From: Pedobacter ginsenosidimutans
GTDB lineage: Bacteria; Bacteroidota; Bacteroidia; Sphingobacteriales; Sphingobacteriaceae
Direction: 5' to 3'
DNA: 43,922 nucleotides
Assembly (NCBI RefSeq): GCF_001442625.1
Contig: NZ_LMZQ01000051.1
Span: 1 to 43,922, forward strand
Shown here: positions 7,869 to 16,618 of the stretch, in pieces
Layout of the letters: the number at the start of each line of letters is the position of its first letter
Numbering within the stretch: the stretch's first letter is position 1
Notes under the pieces: generated by a model
What the model was told of the DNA's origin: nothing
Seen by the model: only the letters and a program-made list of their open reading frames with translations
The model's database searches: none
Translations under genes and position numbers: made by a program

Positions 7869-9871
7869 TATACTTTCTTTTTAAATACGATTTGTTCAGC
7901 TTGTTTTTCTACAACAGCTTTAAATAATTCTTTTAAATCAAAATATTCTTCAGGTGTATAAAGCGATTTACTCACATTAATGGTACTTTTCACCATTAGG
8001 GTTTTACCTTCAGTTACATAATTAATGCTAAAGGTTCCGTTGTTTTCCGGAAGTTTGTAAATGCCTCCTTTAGGAAGTTTATCTATTTCATAATCATCAG
8101 GGAAGTTTACCGTAATGCGGTAGCTTTCTTTAAATGGATAAGCAAAATCGACCGGGAATTTTCGTTGTTCTAGTTTGAATAAATTTTCCTTGGTTCTTTC
8201 GAAAAGCAGGGGTGTAAAATACACCAGATTTCCGGCTTCTTCCACGTTATCTTCAATTACTGCATCCATGGTTTCAGTCAACAGCTCATCAAGATTGTCG
8301 AGGTTATCTATTTTATAATTAGAAACTTCAAGACCTGTTTTGTCTTTTTTTAAGTTTTTAACAAATTCGGTTTCGTTATTTGTTTTTCTGTATTTATTGC
8401 GAAGGTTTAATGCGCTATAACCTTTTGAGTATTGATTAATTTTTCCTGTTAACTTACGGTCTTTATCGAGCGTCATGTTATAAACAAAAATCTTTTCGCT
8501 CGATACACTTGGTTCAGTAGAAAGCCATTTCCCATTAAAGCTTTTTAAATCCATATAAAAGCCCTGGTGACTCAGGTTTTCATAATCTAACATGCCTGCT
8601 GGAAGATCTTTATCTGTAGCATCAAGAAAATATAAATTATTCCCAATTTGGGTAACACCAATTACGTTATTGAACGCCGATACTACCGGGTATCCTGGGT
8701 GTTCACCATTTTCTCTTGTGCTAATTAAAACAGGGTAGGCATCAATTTTTGCTTCCTTTAATAAGCTTAATAAGGCAAGGTTAATATCAGCAGATGAGCC
8801 TGTTTTCTTTTCGAAAATACTTTTTGGATTGGTTTCGTTAGCATACTTCGAATATTCCTTATTCCATTTTAAGTTGTTTTTAACATAGTTGACAATAAGC
8901 TTTACTGCAGCCAAGGTATCCTTTTCTCCTTTCAGAATGCCTGGAAGTACAGATTTGGAATAACTGTTTTTATTAATAAAACCACCAAAATTTTCATCTT
9001 CGGCCAGCCCTTGAATGATTTTTGGCCACGAACCATTAAAGTCTTTATATAGTTCGCCTGGGAATTGGGTCCCCCTAAGTTCAAATTCTATTTTAGGGGT
9101 ATAATCAGCCATTGTGGTTACATATGGCTCTTCTTTTAGTGCAGGTACATTTGCAGCACAATATTTGTCATAAACAGCATTAGAACTTAAGCCAGGGATA
9201 TAGGATGCAGTTACAGTTTCATGTACTGGATGCTCAATTTGGTAGTATCCGCTCATATTGTTTTTGTATACGAAGTAATCAGGAATTCTAACATTATACT
9301 CAGACCATAGGGTCGGAATATTTGATTGGAATTCCCATCCGCGTAGTGTAAATGTAAAATCGGATCTAATTTTATACTTAAATTCGATAATCGATCCTTC
9401 TTTAACATTAGGCAATGCAAATTTTTTGATCACAAAGTTTTTGTTAAATTCCTCAGTAAACTTGGCATCTTTGTTCAGTTTACTGGTAACCATTTTGCCA
9501 TCAACCATATTATAAGTTGCGGCATCCATAAAGCTGAGATCTTCTTTTGCAGAATTACTACTTCTGTAAAGTTCTACGTGATAATTGGCCAGATCATAAG
9601 CATTTTTATTTAAGATCTTGTAACGAATATGTCGTTCAAACACATAAATAAATCCTCCAGTAGAGTTATATTCGAAATAACAGTTGCCAACATCAAACAG
9701 TTTAATCGCTGAGGCAGAAGAGTCTTGGCCAGAGGCTTTCACTTCGAATTCTGTTGGTGCAATTTTACCAAACTTAAATTCTCTTTTTATGGGTTGAGCG
9801 GTTTGGGCATAAGCGGTGCTAACTCCAATGCATAGCATTAAAGTCAGAAATTTGAGAGCATTTTTCTGCAT
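7868..9871 (-). CDS. DUF3857 / transglutaminase-like secreted protein, catalytic residues degenerate
   Basis: A 667-residue paralogue of the gene just downstream, with signal peptide MQKNALKFLTLMLCIGVSTAYAQ, an N-terminal DUF3857 domain and a transglutaminase-like core. The nucleophile position appears to be Ser360 in TGSSADINLALL instead of Cys, and the His position reads FNNVIG. The Asp is kept in YFLDATDKDLP. It therefore looks like a pseudoenzyme, perhaps a binding or scaffold partner for its intact neighbour. That role is inference from sequence and the TAATG coupling. First gene of a probable three-gene transcript ending with ppnP. Confidence 0.86.
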   Translation of the reverse strand: MQKNALKFLTLMLCIGVSTAYAQTAQPIKREFKFGKIAPTEFEVKASGQDSSASAIKLFDVGNCYFEYNSTGGFIYVFERHIRYKILNKNAYDLANYHVELYRSSNSAKEDLSFMDAATYNMVDGKMVTSKLNKDAKFTEEFNKNFVIKKFALPNVKEGSIIEFKYKIRSDFTFTLRGWEFQSNIPTLWSEYNVRIPDYFVYKNNMSGYYQIEHPVHETVTASYIPGLSSNAVYDKYCAANVPALKEEPYVTTMADYTPKIEFELRGTQFPGELYKDFNGSWPKIIQGLAEDENFGGFINKNSYSKSVLPGILKGEKDTLAAVKLIVNYVKNNLKWNKEYSKYANETNPKSIFEKKTGSSADINLALLSLLKEAKIDAYPVLISTRENGEHPGYPVVSAFNNVIGVTQIGNNLYFLDATDKDLPAGMLDYENLSHQGFYMDLKSFNGKWLSTEPSVSSEKIFVYNMTLDKDRKLTGKINQYSKGYSALNLRNKYRKTNNETEFVKNLKKDKTGLEVSNYKIDNLDNLDELLTETMDAVIEDNVEEAGNLVYFTPLLFERTKENLFKLEQRKFPVDFAYPFKESYRITVNFPDDYEIDKLPKGGIYKLPENNGTFSINYVTEGKTLMVKSTINVSKSLYTPEEYFDLKELFKAVVEKQAEQIVFKKKV

Positions 9872-10021
9872 TTATAAAATTAGTTTTTTGGTTACTGCAA
9901 TATTAAAAAGATTTAATTAAATATGATCAATTAATTGACAACATATTTTTAATCCAGGACTTTTAAATCAGCCTAATAAGGTATAAGCAAAAATTTTATA
10001 AAGTAGTTCCGTTAGCTCATC

Positions 10022-11029
10022 CTATGAGTTAGCCATTTCAGGTTTGTAGTTTTTCAAATATTCCGATCTCACTATTTTTGCCGTTTTATGGTCTTTGGTA
10101 TGGCTCCATCCGGGAGGCATAAAGATGTATAGAAACTTGTTTTTAATACCTGGTGCACGCCAAACATCCTTGGCCAAGAGAACAATTTCACCGAAATAAG
10201 CATCTAAAAAGCTGTGTTTTTTCATTTCTCTGGTAATACCATATTCAATTTTTACTGTTTTATCTTCTTCCTGATAGGTTTTAAAAACATGGTCCCAGAT
10301 GGGTAACAGGTTACAGAAGTTGGTATCCATATACAATGCATTCTTGGCATGGTGTACACGATGGTGAGAAGGAGTAAGGATGATTTTATTTAAAAACCCA
10401 AAACGGCCATCTTTAGAAATGTTTTCTCCAATGTGGATAAAAGATCCCCAAAAACCGTCGATAAACATGATTAAAAAAAGCAGGGCAGGGCTTACCCCCA
10501 AAAGAATGCATGTTGTAGTTCTAATCAGGTCTGCATAAGGTGCTTCAAGAAAAAAATGTGCAAAATTTACCGATAAGTTCATGGTTTCAGGAGCGTGATG
10601 GGTGGAGTGCAAACACCAGAAAAGCCTTACTTTATGTGCTAAAAAATGATAAATAAAATGACCGAATTCCCAGATCACATAGCCATATATTAGCCAATAC
10701 CAGGTAATCTCAGTTTTAAAAATGGCGTACCTGCCAAATAAACCAATACAGATAGACACCATTCCGATAGAAATAATGCGGCCGATAAAAGAATTAATCA
10801 CCAGTGAAAAGAAAGAAATCCGGTAATCAACCACTTTAAAACGACGGTAAAATGCCATCCTGATGATTTCAAAAACTAATAAAAAAGGAATCAAAGGCCC
10901 CATAAGCGCGCTAATGCCATTCCAGCTCATAAACTGGCTATAATCATTGGTTTGCAGTAGTTTTAACAGCGCGGGTAAGCCGAAAAATCCAACGAGCCAT
11001 TCCTTTACGCCCTCAAGAAAATCTATCAT
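10022..11029 (-). CDS. Fatty acid hydroxylase / sterol desaturase superfamily membrane protein
   Basis: A 335-residue integral membrane protein with the di-iron histidine clusters of PF04116: HFIYH (124-128), HSTHH (141-145) and SHHRVHH (221-227), embedded in several hydrophobic segments. Family members hydroxylate or desaturate long-chain lipids or sterols with O2. In Sphingobacteriaceae, which make sphingolipids, a lipid hydroxylase is a reasonable guess, but the substrate cannot be assigned. It is transcribed divergently from guaB. The 150 bp between it and the DUF3857 gene show no clear terminator, so read-through is possible. Confidence 0.88.
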   Translation of the reverse strand: MIDFLEGVKEWLVGFFGLPALLKLLQTNDYSQFMSWNGISALMGPLIPFLLVFEIIRMAFYRRFKVVDYRISFFSLVINSFIGRIISIGMVSICIGLFGRYAIFKTEITWYWLIYGYVIWEFGHFIYHFLAHKVRLFWCLHSTHHAPETMNLSVNFAHFFLEAPYADLIRTTTCILLGVSPALLFLIMFIDGFWGSFIHIGENISKDGRFGFLNKIILTPSHHRVHHAKNALYMDTNFCNLLPIWDHVFKTYQEEDKTVKIEYGITREMKKHSFLDAYFGEIVLLAKDVWRAPGIKNKFLYIFMPPGWSHTKDHKTAKIVRSEYLKNYKPEMANS

Positions 11030-11218
11030 CTTATTATATTTGGTTTGTTGAAATTATATAAAACTAAAATTTTATTCAAATAAATTCGCTAAATAGTTAG
11101 GTCATTGCTACCATATACTCATTAAACCTTGATTTTGCTTTGTAGTGATAGCGATTGTCAGACAAGCTCAATATTTAAGCATTTTTATTATTATACTTTT
11201 ATATTCCCTCAATTTTCG

Positions 11219-11226
11219 TATCTTTG
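11219..11226 (+). promoter_or_regulatory. guaB promoter -7 element
   Basis: TATCTTTG matches TAnnTTTG exactly, 32 bp before the ATG at 11259. Its position inside the longer possible reading frame argues that translation starts at 11259 rather than 11145. Confidence 0.6.
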
Positions 11227-11258
11227 CCTGGCAAATAATAAATCCTAATTTATTTGCT

Positions 11259-12728
11259 ATGCAACTCGATTCCACAAAGTTTATTGCCACAGGTTTAACG
11301 TATGATGACGTACTTCTAGTACCCGCATATTCCGAAATTCTGCCCCGTGAAGTAAATACAGCCACTTTTTTAACAAAAAAAATTAAACTTAATGTTCCAT
11401 TGATTTCTGCGGCAATGGATACTGTAACTGAAGCCGAACTAGCCATTGCCATTGCGCAAAATGGTGGTATTGGTATGTTACATAAAAACATGACTATAGA
11501 AAGACAAGCCGGAGAAGTACGTAAGGTTAAACGTTCTGAAAGCGGTATGATCCAGGATCCAGTAACCTTATTGGAAACAGCTGTTGTGGCCGATGCTTTC
11601 AAGATCATGAAAGAGCATAAAATTGGTGGTATTCCTGTTGTAAGCAGCGACAATAAATTGGTGGGTATTATTACAAATAGGGATCTACGTTTCCAAAAGG
11701 ATATGAAAAGACCGATTTCTGAGGTAATGACTAAAGAAAATTTAATCATTGCACCAGAAGGTACTACTTTGGTTCAGGCAGAAGAAATTCTTCAGAACCA
11801 TAAAATCGAGAAACTTCCTGTAGTAAGCAAAGATGGTTACCTAAGCGGTTTGATCACTTTTAAGGATATTTCGAAAGTTAAAAATTATCCTGCCGCCTGT
11901 AAAGACGAACGCGGCCGTTTACGTGTAGGTGCTGCGGTTGGTGTAACGGCTGATACTATACAACGTGTTGATGCCTTAGTTCATGCAGGTGTTGATGTAA
12001 TTACCATCGATACTGCTCATGGTCACTCTAAAGGAGTAGTTGATAAATTAAAGGAAGTTAAAGCGAAATATCCTGATCTTCAGGTTATCGTTGGAAATAT
12101 AGCAACTGGTGCTGCTGCAAAATTCTTAGCCGATGCTGGTGCCGATGCAGTTAAAGTAGGTATTGGTCCTGGTTCTATATGTACCACCAGAATTATTGCC
12201 GGCGTTGGTGTTCCCCAATTATATGCGGTTTACGAATGTGCCAAAGCTTTAAAAGGCACAGGTGTTCCTGTTATTGCCGATGGTGGCATTAAACACACAG
12301 GTGATATTGCCAAAGCAATTGCTTCTGGAGCAAGTACGGTAATGGCAGGTTCGTTATTTGCAGGAGTTGAAGAATCACCAGGCGAAACCATTATCTACGA
12401 AGGACGTAAATTTAAATCTTACCGTGGAATGGGCTCAATTGAAGCAATGGAGCAAGGTTCTAAAGATCGTTATTTCCAGGATGTGGAAGATGATATTAAA
12501 AAGTTAGTTCCTGAAGGAATTGTTGGCCGTGTGCCATTTAAGGGTACCTTAGCGGAAGTAATGTATCAATATATTGGTGGTTTACGTGCAAGTATGGGCT
12601 ATTGCGGTGCAGCAAATATCGAGGCATTACAAGAAGCACAATTTGTGCAGATTACGGCTGCAGGTATGCGAGAAAGCCATCCGCACGATATTACGATTAC
12701 TAAAGAAGCACCTAATTATACAAGATAA
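11259..12728 (+). CDS. guaB: IMP dehydrogenase
   Basis: IMPDH oxidises IMP to XMP with NAD+, the committed step of GTP synthesis. The 489 residues from this start (MQLDSTKFIATGLTYDDVLL) match the usual 485-490. The two CBS domains lie at about residues 95-215, inserted in the TIM barrel. The catalytic loop GPGSICTTR holds Cys308, and the flap region (YRGMGS, GRVPFKG) is present. The frame stays open upstream to 11145, but those 38 residues are hydrophobic and non-conserved and contain the promoter, so they are rejected as coding. A hairpin terminator follows at 12804. Confidence 0.96.
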   Translation: MQLDSTKFIATGLTYDDVLLVPAYSEILPREVNTATFLTKKIKLNVPLISAAMDTVTEAELAIAIAQNGGIGMLHKNMTIERQAGEVRKVKRSESGMIQDPVTLLETAVVADAFKIMKEHKIGGIPVVSSDNKLVGIITNRDLRFQKDMKRPISEVMTKENLIIAPEGTTLVQAEEILQNHKIEKLPVVSKDGYLSGLITFKDISKVKNYPAACKDERGRLRVGAAVGVTADTIQRVDALVHAGVDVITIDTAHGHSKGVVDKLKEVKAKYPDLQVIVGNIATGAAAKFLADAGADAVKVGIGPGSICTTRIIAGVGVPQLYAVYECAKALKGTGVPVIADGGIKHTGDIAKAIASGASTVMAGSLFAGVEESPGETIIYEGRKFKSYRGMGSIEAMEQGSKDRYFQDVEDDIKKLVPEGIVGRVPFKGTLAEVMYQYIGGLRASMGYCGAANIEALQEAQFVQITAAGMRESHPHDITITKEAPNYTR

Positions 12729-12748
12729 GGTATTTCCTTTCCAATAAT

Positions 12749-12775
12749 CGTGATTGCGAGGAACGAAGCAATTTC
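12749..12775. repeat. Half copy of the CGTCATTGCGAG intergenic repeat
   Basis: CGTGATTGCGAGGAACGAAGC resembles one arm of the full 97-bp hairpin element at 33011-33107. Only one arm is present here, so it looks like a decayed copy. Confidence 0.6.
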
Positions 12776-12803
12776 AATTAGTCAAGATTTTTATAGAATT
12801 CAG

Positions 12804-12838
12804 CGGGGCATCGTTTACGATAGCCCCGTTTTGTTTTA
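12804..12838 (+). terminator. Rho-independent terminator of guaB
   Basis: CGGGGC-A-TCGT pairs with ACGA-TA-GCCCCG, with a one-base bulge, and is followed by TTTTGTTTTA. Confidence 0.8.
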
Positions 12839-12870
12839 GACCTTATAGGTTTTAAAAACCTATAAGGTCT
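12838..12870. repeat. 33-bp perfect palindrome upstream of the TonB receptor
   Basis: Two 16-bp arms (AGACCTTATAGGTTTT and its exact complement) are separated by a single A. A related 41-bp palindrome lies beyond the other end of the receptor gene at 15738-15778. Confidence 0.9.
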
Positions 12871-12908
12871 GGAAATCAATTAAAAATAGAAAAATCACAA
12901 AATAAAAT

Positions 12909-12937
12909 TTGGCAGATAAAATTTTTTAATATATTTG
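12909..12937 (+). promoter_or_regulatory. Promoter of the Cys-leader / TonB receptor transcript
   Basis: TTG (12909-12911), an 18-bp spacer, then TATATTTG (12930-12937): a full match to the Bacteroidota housekeeping consensus. Transcription should start near 12943, giving an untranslated leader of about 144 nt before the receptor ATG that includes the small ORF at 12970. Confidence 0.7.
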
Positions 12938-12969
12938 TCGACTAAATCTATAGGATTTATATAATAATC

Positions 12970-13053
12970 ATGAAAACGAATCAAAAAACACGCTCGTATT
13001 GTTGTTGTAGCCATTCTAAAACAGTAATCGCATACTTTCGAACGAGTCATTAA
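12970..13053 (+). CDS. 27-residue Cys-run leader peptide (putative attenuator ORF)
   Basis: A short ORF lies between a strong promoter and the TonB receptor. Codons 11-13 are three consecutive TGT Cys codons in SYCCCSHS. The peptide is otherwise basic and polar, with no signal peptide. It ends 33 bp before the receptor start. The Cys-codon run TGTTGTTG (13000-13007) is perfectly complementary to CAACAACA at 13055-13062, between the leader stop and the receptor ATG. A second short pairing, CTCGT (12993-12997) with ACGAG (13042-13046), cannot easily form at the same time. This is the layout expected of a leader that senses cysteine supply by ribosome pausing. Function is inferred; coding is supported by position and composition only. 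Confidence 0.55.
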   Translation: MKTNQKTRSYCCCSHSKTVIAYFRTSH

Positions 13054-13086
13054 TCAACAACATTTAAACAAACTATATAACTAATC

Positions 13087-15666
13087 ATGAACAAAAGTTT
13101 ACTAATTCTCTTTTCATTTTTACTTTCGGCAAGTTTTACCTTTGCCCAAAGCCCAGTAACAGGTGTAATTAAAACAACAAATGGCAGTACAATACCACAT
13201 GCTACTGTAAAGGTAAGGGGAACAAACCAAGCCGTAGTGGCTGATGATAATGGCGTTTTCAGTATAAATGTAAAACAAGAAACTCCATTTTACCTTCAAG
13301 TGAGCTCAGTTGGCTATAAACCACAGGATTTTCAGATTTTAAAACTTCAGGAAACACCAATAGAACTGGTTCTGGTAGAAAACGCATTATTGGATGAGAT
13401 CGTTGTAACGTCGAGAAGACGTTCGGAGGTTTTACAGGATGTGCCTATTCCAATTACTGTAATTGGCGGCCAGGCAGCAGAAAATGCAGGTGCTTTTAAC
13501 GTTAACCGTTTAAAAGAGTTAGTGCCATCTGTACAATTGTATGCTTCTAATGCCAGAAATACCACACTTAATATCAGAGGTTTGGGTTCAACATTCGGTT
13601 TAACAAATGATGGTATCGATCCGGGTGTAGGTTTTTACGTAGATGGTGTTTATCACGCGCGTCCGGCTGCTACCTCAACCGATTTCCTGGATATCGAACA
13701 AATAGAAGTAATCCGTGGTCCTCAAGGTACGTTATTTGGTAAAAATACTACTGCGGGTGCATTTAACATCACCACCACAAAACCTACCCAAACACCAAGT
13801 GCAAAAGTAGAATTGAGCGTTGGAAACTATAACTTTATCCAGGCAAAAACGTCAGTTTCGGGAGGAGTAGCAAAAAATCTTGCTGCAAAAATATCAATCT
13901 CCGGTACTCAACGCGATGGTACAATCTGGAATACCAGAGAAGAACGTAAATATAGCGGACAAAACAACCTTGGTTTTAAAGGCCAGTTGTATTTTACTCC
14001 TTCAGATAGGTTACAGATATTGTTGAGTAGTGATGTAAGTATTCAGCACCCTGCAGGTTACCCATTGGTAATTGCTGGTGTTGCACAGACAGAAAGAAGC
14101 GCTTACCGTCAGTACGCCAAAATTGTTTCTGATTTAGGTTATCAACAACCGAAAATTGATCCTTTTTCCAGAGAGATCAATACCAATACTCCCTGGAGAC
14201 ACAATCAGTCAATCGGTGGTATATCCTTAAATGTAGATTACAAGATTGGTGGCGGAACATTAACTTCTACTACTGCGTGGAGATTCTGGAACTGGGATCC
14301 TACCAACGACAGGGATTTCTCTGAATTATCAGCATTGACCAAATCTCAAGGTAACTCCCGTCATGATCAATATTCACAGGAAATTAGATACGCTGGTAAT
14401 ATCACCGATAAATTAAGTGGTGTAATTGGGGTGTTTGCCCTTGCTCAGAACTTAAAAGGTTTGGCCCAAACGGAAGAAGTAGGTAAAGATCAGTGGAGAT
14501 TTGTACAAACCAGCAATACTGGTAGTCAGGCATTATACTCAACACCAGGTTTATTAGATGGCTTTGGGATCAAAACCAATTCGACCATCAAATCGTTGAG
14601 TGCAGCTATTTTTGCTCAGGTTGACTGGGAATTTTTAGAGCACTTTCACGTATTACCAGGTTTAAGATACACCTACGATAAAAAAGATGTGGATTACGAC
14701 AGGGTAACTTATGGCGGATTGCAGACTACAGACGCCGCTTTGCTTGCACTAAAAGCCGCTGTGTATAGTAATCAGCAGTTCACTACTAAAGTAGATAACA
14801 ATAATCTATCGGGTAACTTAACGGTTTCATACCGTCCTAACACAAAATTGAACGTTTATGGAACTTTCTCTACTGCTTATAAACCAGTTGGCGTTAACGT
14901 AGGTGGTTTACCAACTACTTCAACCGGACAGGCAGACTTATCAGTTGCTGTTGTAAAACCAGAATATGTTCAACATTACGAATTAGGTTTAAAAACAAAA
15001 CCAGTTAAAGGTGCCATATTAAATGTTACCGCATTTAATACCGATATTAAAGATTACCAAACCAATGTTCAATCTCCACAGTTGGGTGTAAACAGAGGTT
15101 ATCTTGCTAATGCTGAAAAGGTTAAAGTAAAAGGTTTAGAAATTGATGGAACTTATCAATTGGAAAGGTTCTTAACTTTAAATGCAGCCGTTGCTTACCT
15201 TGATGGGAAATATGTGAAATTCACCAATGCACCACTTCCTTTAGAAGAAACTGGCCATACTGAATTAATAAACGGTGTAGCGACCCAAGTGGCATTTAAA
15301 GATGCATCAGGAGGCAGATTGCCAGGTATTTCTAAATGGAATATTTCTGGAGGTTCTGAATTTAGTACCCCAGGTAATTTAGCAACCAGGGCTGGTAGGT
15401 ATTTTATTGCGGGTGATGCGAGTTACCGTTCAGAATATTCTTCAAATCCTACACCATCAAGCATCTTAAATGTTAAAGGTTATGCTTTATTTAATGCAAG
15501 GTTAGGATTCAAATCAGATAAGTTCTCTTTATTTGTTTGGAGCAGAAATATCGCAAACAAAAACTATTATGAACAATTGCAGGCTGCAGCAGGTAACTCA
15601 GGCTTATATGCAGGTGTACTCGGAGATCCAAGAACTTATGGTGCAACAATCCGTTATTCTTTCTAA
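13087..15666 (+). CDS. TonB-dependent outer-membrane receptor
   Basis: An 859-residue receptor with signal peptide MNKSLLILFSFLLSASFTFAQ, an N-terminal carboxypeptidase-regulatory-like domain (about 24-105), a plug domain (DEIVVTSRRRSEVLQDVPIPITV, then GFYVDGVYHARPAAT and IEVIRGPQGTLFGKNTTAG) and a long barrel ending in Phe (ATIRYSF), the usual outer-membrane assembly signal. It imports a ligand across the outer membrane using TonB energy. It is shorter than typical SusC proteins and has no SusD neighbour, so a small molecule such as a siderophore or an organosulfur compound is more likely than a glycan. The Cys-codon leader upstream hints at sulfur control. It is a single-gene transcript with a terminator at 15706. 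Confidence 0.92.
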   Translation: MNKSLLILFSFLLSASFTFAQSPVTGVIKTTNGSTIPHATVKVRGTNQAVVADDNGVFSINVKQETPFYLQVSSVGYKPQDFQILKLQETPIELVLVENALLDEIVVTSRRRSEVLQDVPIPITVIGGQAAENAGAFNVNRLKELVPSVQLYASNARNTTLNIRGLGSTFGLTNDGIDPGVGFYVDGVYHARPAATSTDFLDIEQIEVIRGPQGTLFGKNTTAGAFNITTTKPTQTPSAKVELSVGNYNFIQAKTSVSGGVAKNLAAKISISGTQRDGTIWNTREERKYSGQNNLGFKGQLYFTPSDRLQILLSSDVSIQHPAGYPLVIAGVAQTERSAYRQYAKIVSDLGYQQPKIDPFSREINTNTPWRHNQSIGGISLNVDYKIGGGTLTSTTAWRFWNWDPTNDRDFSELSALTKSQGNSRHDQYSQEIRYAGNITDKLSGVIGVFALAQNLKGLAQTEEVGKDQWRFVQTSNTGSQALYSTPGLLDGFGIKTNSTIKSLSAAIFAQVDWEFLEHFHVLPGLRYTYDKKDVDYDRVTYGGLQTTDAALLALKAAVYSNQQFTTKVDNNNLSGNLTVSYRPNTKLNVYGTFSTAYKPVGVNVGGLPTTSTGQADLSVAVVKPEYVQHYELGLKTKPVKGAILNVTAFNTDIKDYQTNVQSPQLGVNRGYLANAEKVKVKGLEIDGTYQLERFLTLNAAVAYLDGKYVKFTNAPLPLEETGHTELINGVATQVAFKDASGGRLPGISKWNISGGSEFSTPGNLATRAGRYFIAGDASYRSEYSSNPTPSSILNVKGYALFNARLGFKSDKFSLFVWSRNIANKNYYEQLQAAAGNSGLYAGVLGDPRTYGATIRYSF

Positions 15667-15705
15667 GATCGTTTAACAAAAAAATCTTTTCTCTTATATT
15701 TGGTT

Positions 15706-15739
15706 AAAAGGAGTGGCGTTAATGCTGCTCCTTTTTTTA
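15706..15739 (+). terminator. Terminator of the TonB receptor gene
   Basis: AAAAGGAG pairs with CTCCTTTT around a 14-nt partly paired loop, followed by TTTAT. It merges directly into the palindrome at 15738. Confidence 0.65.
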
Positions 15740-15778
15740 TTAAACCTATCAGGTTTTTAAAACCTGATAGGTTTAATA
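15738..15778. repeat. 41-bp perfect palindrome downstream of the TonB receptor
   Basis: Two exact 20-bp arms (the right one AAAACCTGATAGGTTTAATA) are centred on a single T. It has the same design (CCTAT..AGGTTTT) as the palindrome at 12838-12870. Confidence 0.92.
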
Positions 15779-15866
15779 ACGAATAACAAAAAACTGTAAC
15801 AGCTTTGTGTAGAATTAAAATTTACAGAAAGCCGATAAAGTCTTAACTTCGGTAAATTTTAACTAA

Positions 15867-16460
15867 ATGAATAAGCTTAAATCAGTTTGTGTGTATTGTG
15901 GCTCAAACTTTAATGGCGATGTAGCGCTGCGTAACGCAATAAAGCAACTGGCAGAAACACTTGTAAAACAGCAGATCAGATTGGTGTATGGTGGCGGAAG
16001 TGTAGGCGTGATGGGTGTATTAGCCAATGACGTACTCGAGTTAGGCGGTTTAGTTACGGGCGTAATTCCACAGTTTTTAATGGATAAAGAAGTTGGTCAT
16101 AAAGGGGTAACCGAAATGATTGTAACGGAAAATATGCACCAAAGAAAACAGAAAATGGCCGATTTAAGTGATGGTTTTGTAATTTTGCCAGGTGGTTTCG
16201 GTACGCTTGAAGAGTTTTTTGAAGTATTAACCTGGTTGCAGCTCGGCCTGCATACAAAACCAATTGGCGTATTAAATGTAAATGGTTTTTACGATCCTTT
16301 ATTTGCCCAAATGGATATGATGGTGCAAAGTAAATTTTTGAAACCGGCCAATCGTGATTTAGTTTTTAATGAGGCAAAGGCCGAAACTTTAATCGATAAA
16401 ATGGATGATTTTTCTGCCATTCCAGATGAGGTTTGGTTTAGAGAAAGAAATCTGAGTTAA
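15867..16460 (+). CDS. LOG family protein (TIGR00730)
   Basis: A 197-residue Rossmann-fold protein with the two LOG signatures: YGGGSVGVMG near 41-50 and PGGFGTLEE at 108-116, plus ENMHQRK before the second. Members hydrolyse nucleoside 5'-monophosphates, releasing ribose-5-phosphate and a base; plant LOG enzymes activate cytokinins, while the bacterial role is often nucleotide clean-up. Length is typical and the protein should be cytoplasmic. It follows the 41-bp palindrome and has no obvious operon partner; the MaoC gene starts 158 bp downstream. Confidence 0.92.
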   Translation: MNKLKSVCVYCGSNFNGDVALRNAIKQLAETLVKQQIRLVYGGGSVGVMGVLANDVLELGGLVTGVIPQFLMDKEVGHKGVTEMIVTENMHQRKQKMADLSDGFVILPGGFGTLEEFFEVLTWLQLGLHTKPIGVLNVNGFYDPLFAQMDMMVQSKFLKPANRDLVFNEAKAETLIDKMDDFSAIPDEVWFRERNLS

Positions 16461-16618
16461 TTATAGCGAAGTACTTCGGATTATAGTCAATGGCTAATAG
16501 TCAATGGTCGCACTGTTGATACTGATATGCTATAAACTACAAGCCATCATATTGGTAATCATACTAAAAATATAACAATATTATAAAATACCTGAATAAA
16601 GGAACTAAAATTACAAAA

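Noticed and set aside
11168..11749. 193-codon open frame antisense to guaB
   Set aside because: It lies wholly over the strongly conserved guaB reading frame and its promoter, and its translation has no recognisable domain; it is a shadow.
13087..15666. SusC-type glycan importer of a polysaccharide utilisation locus
   Set aside because: No SusD, glycosidase or regulator gene adjoins it, and the protein is shorter than typical SusC.
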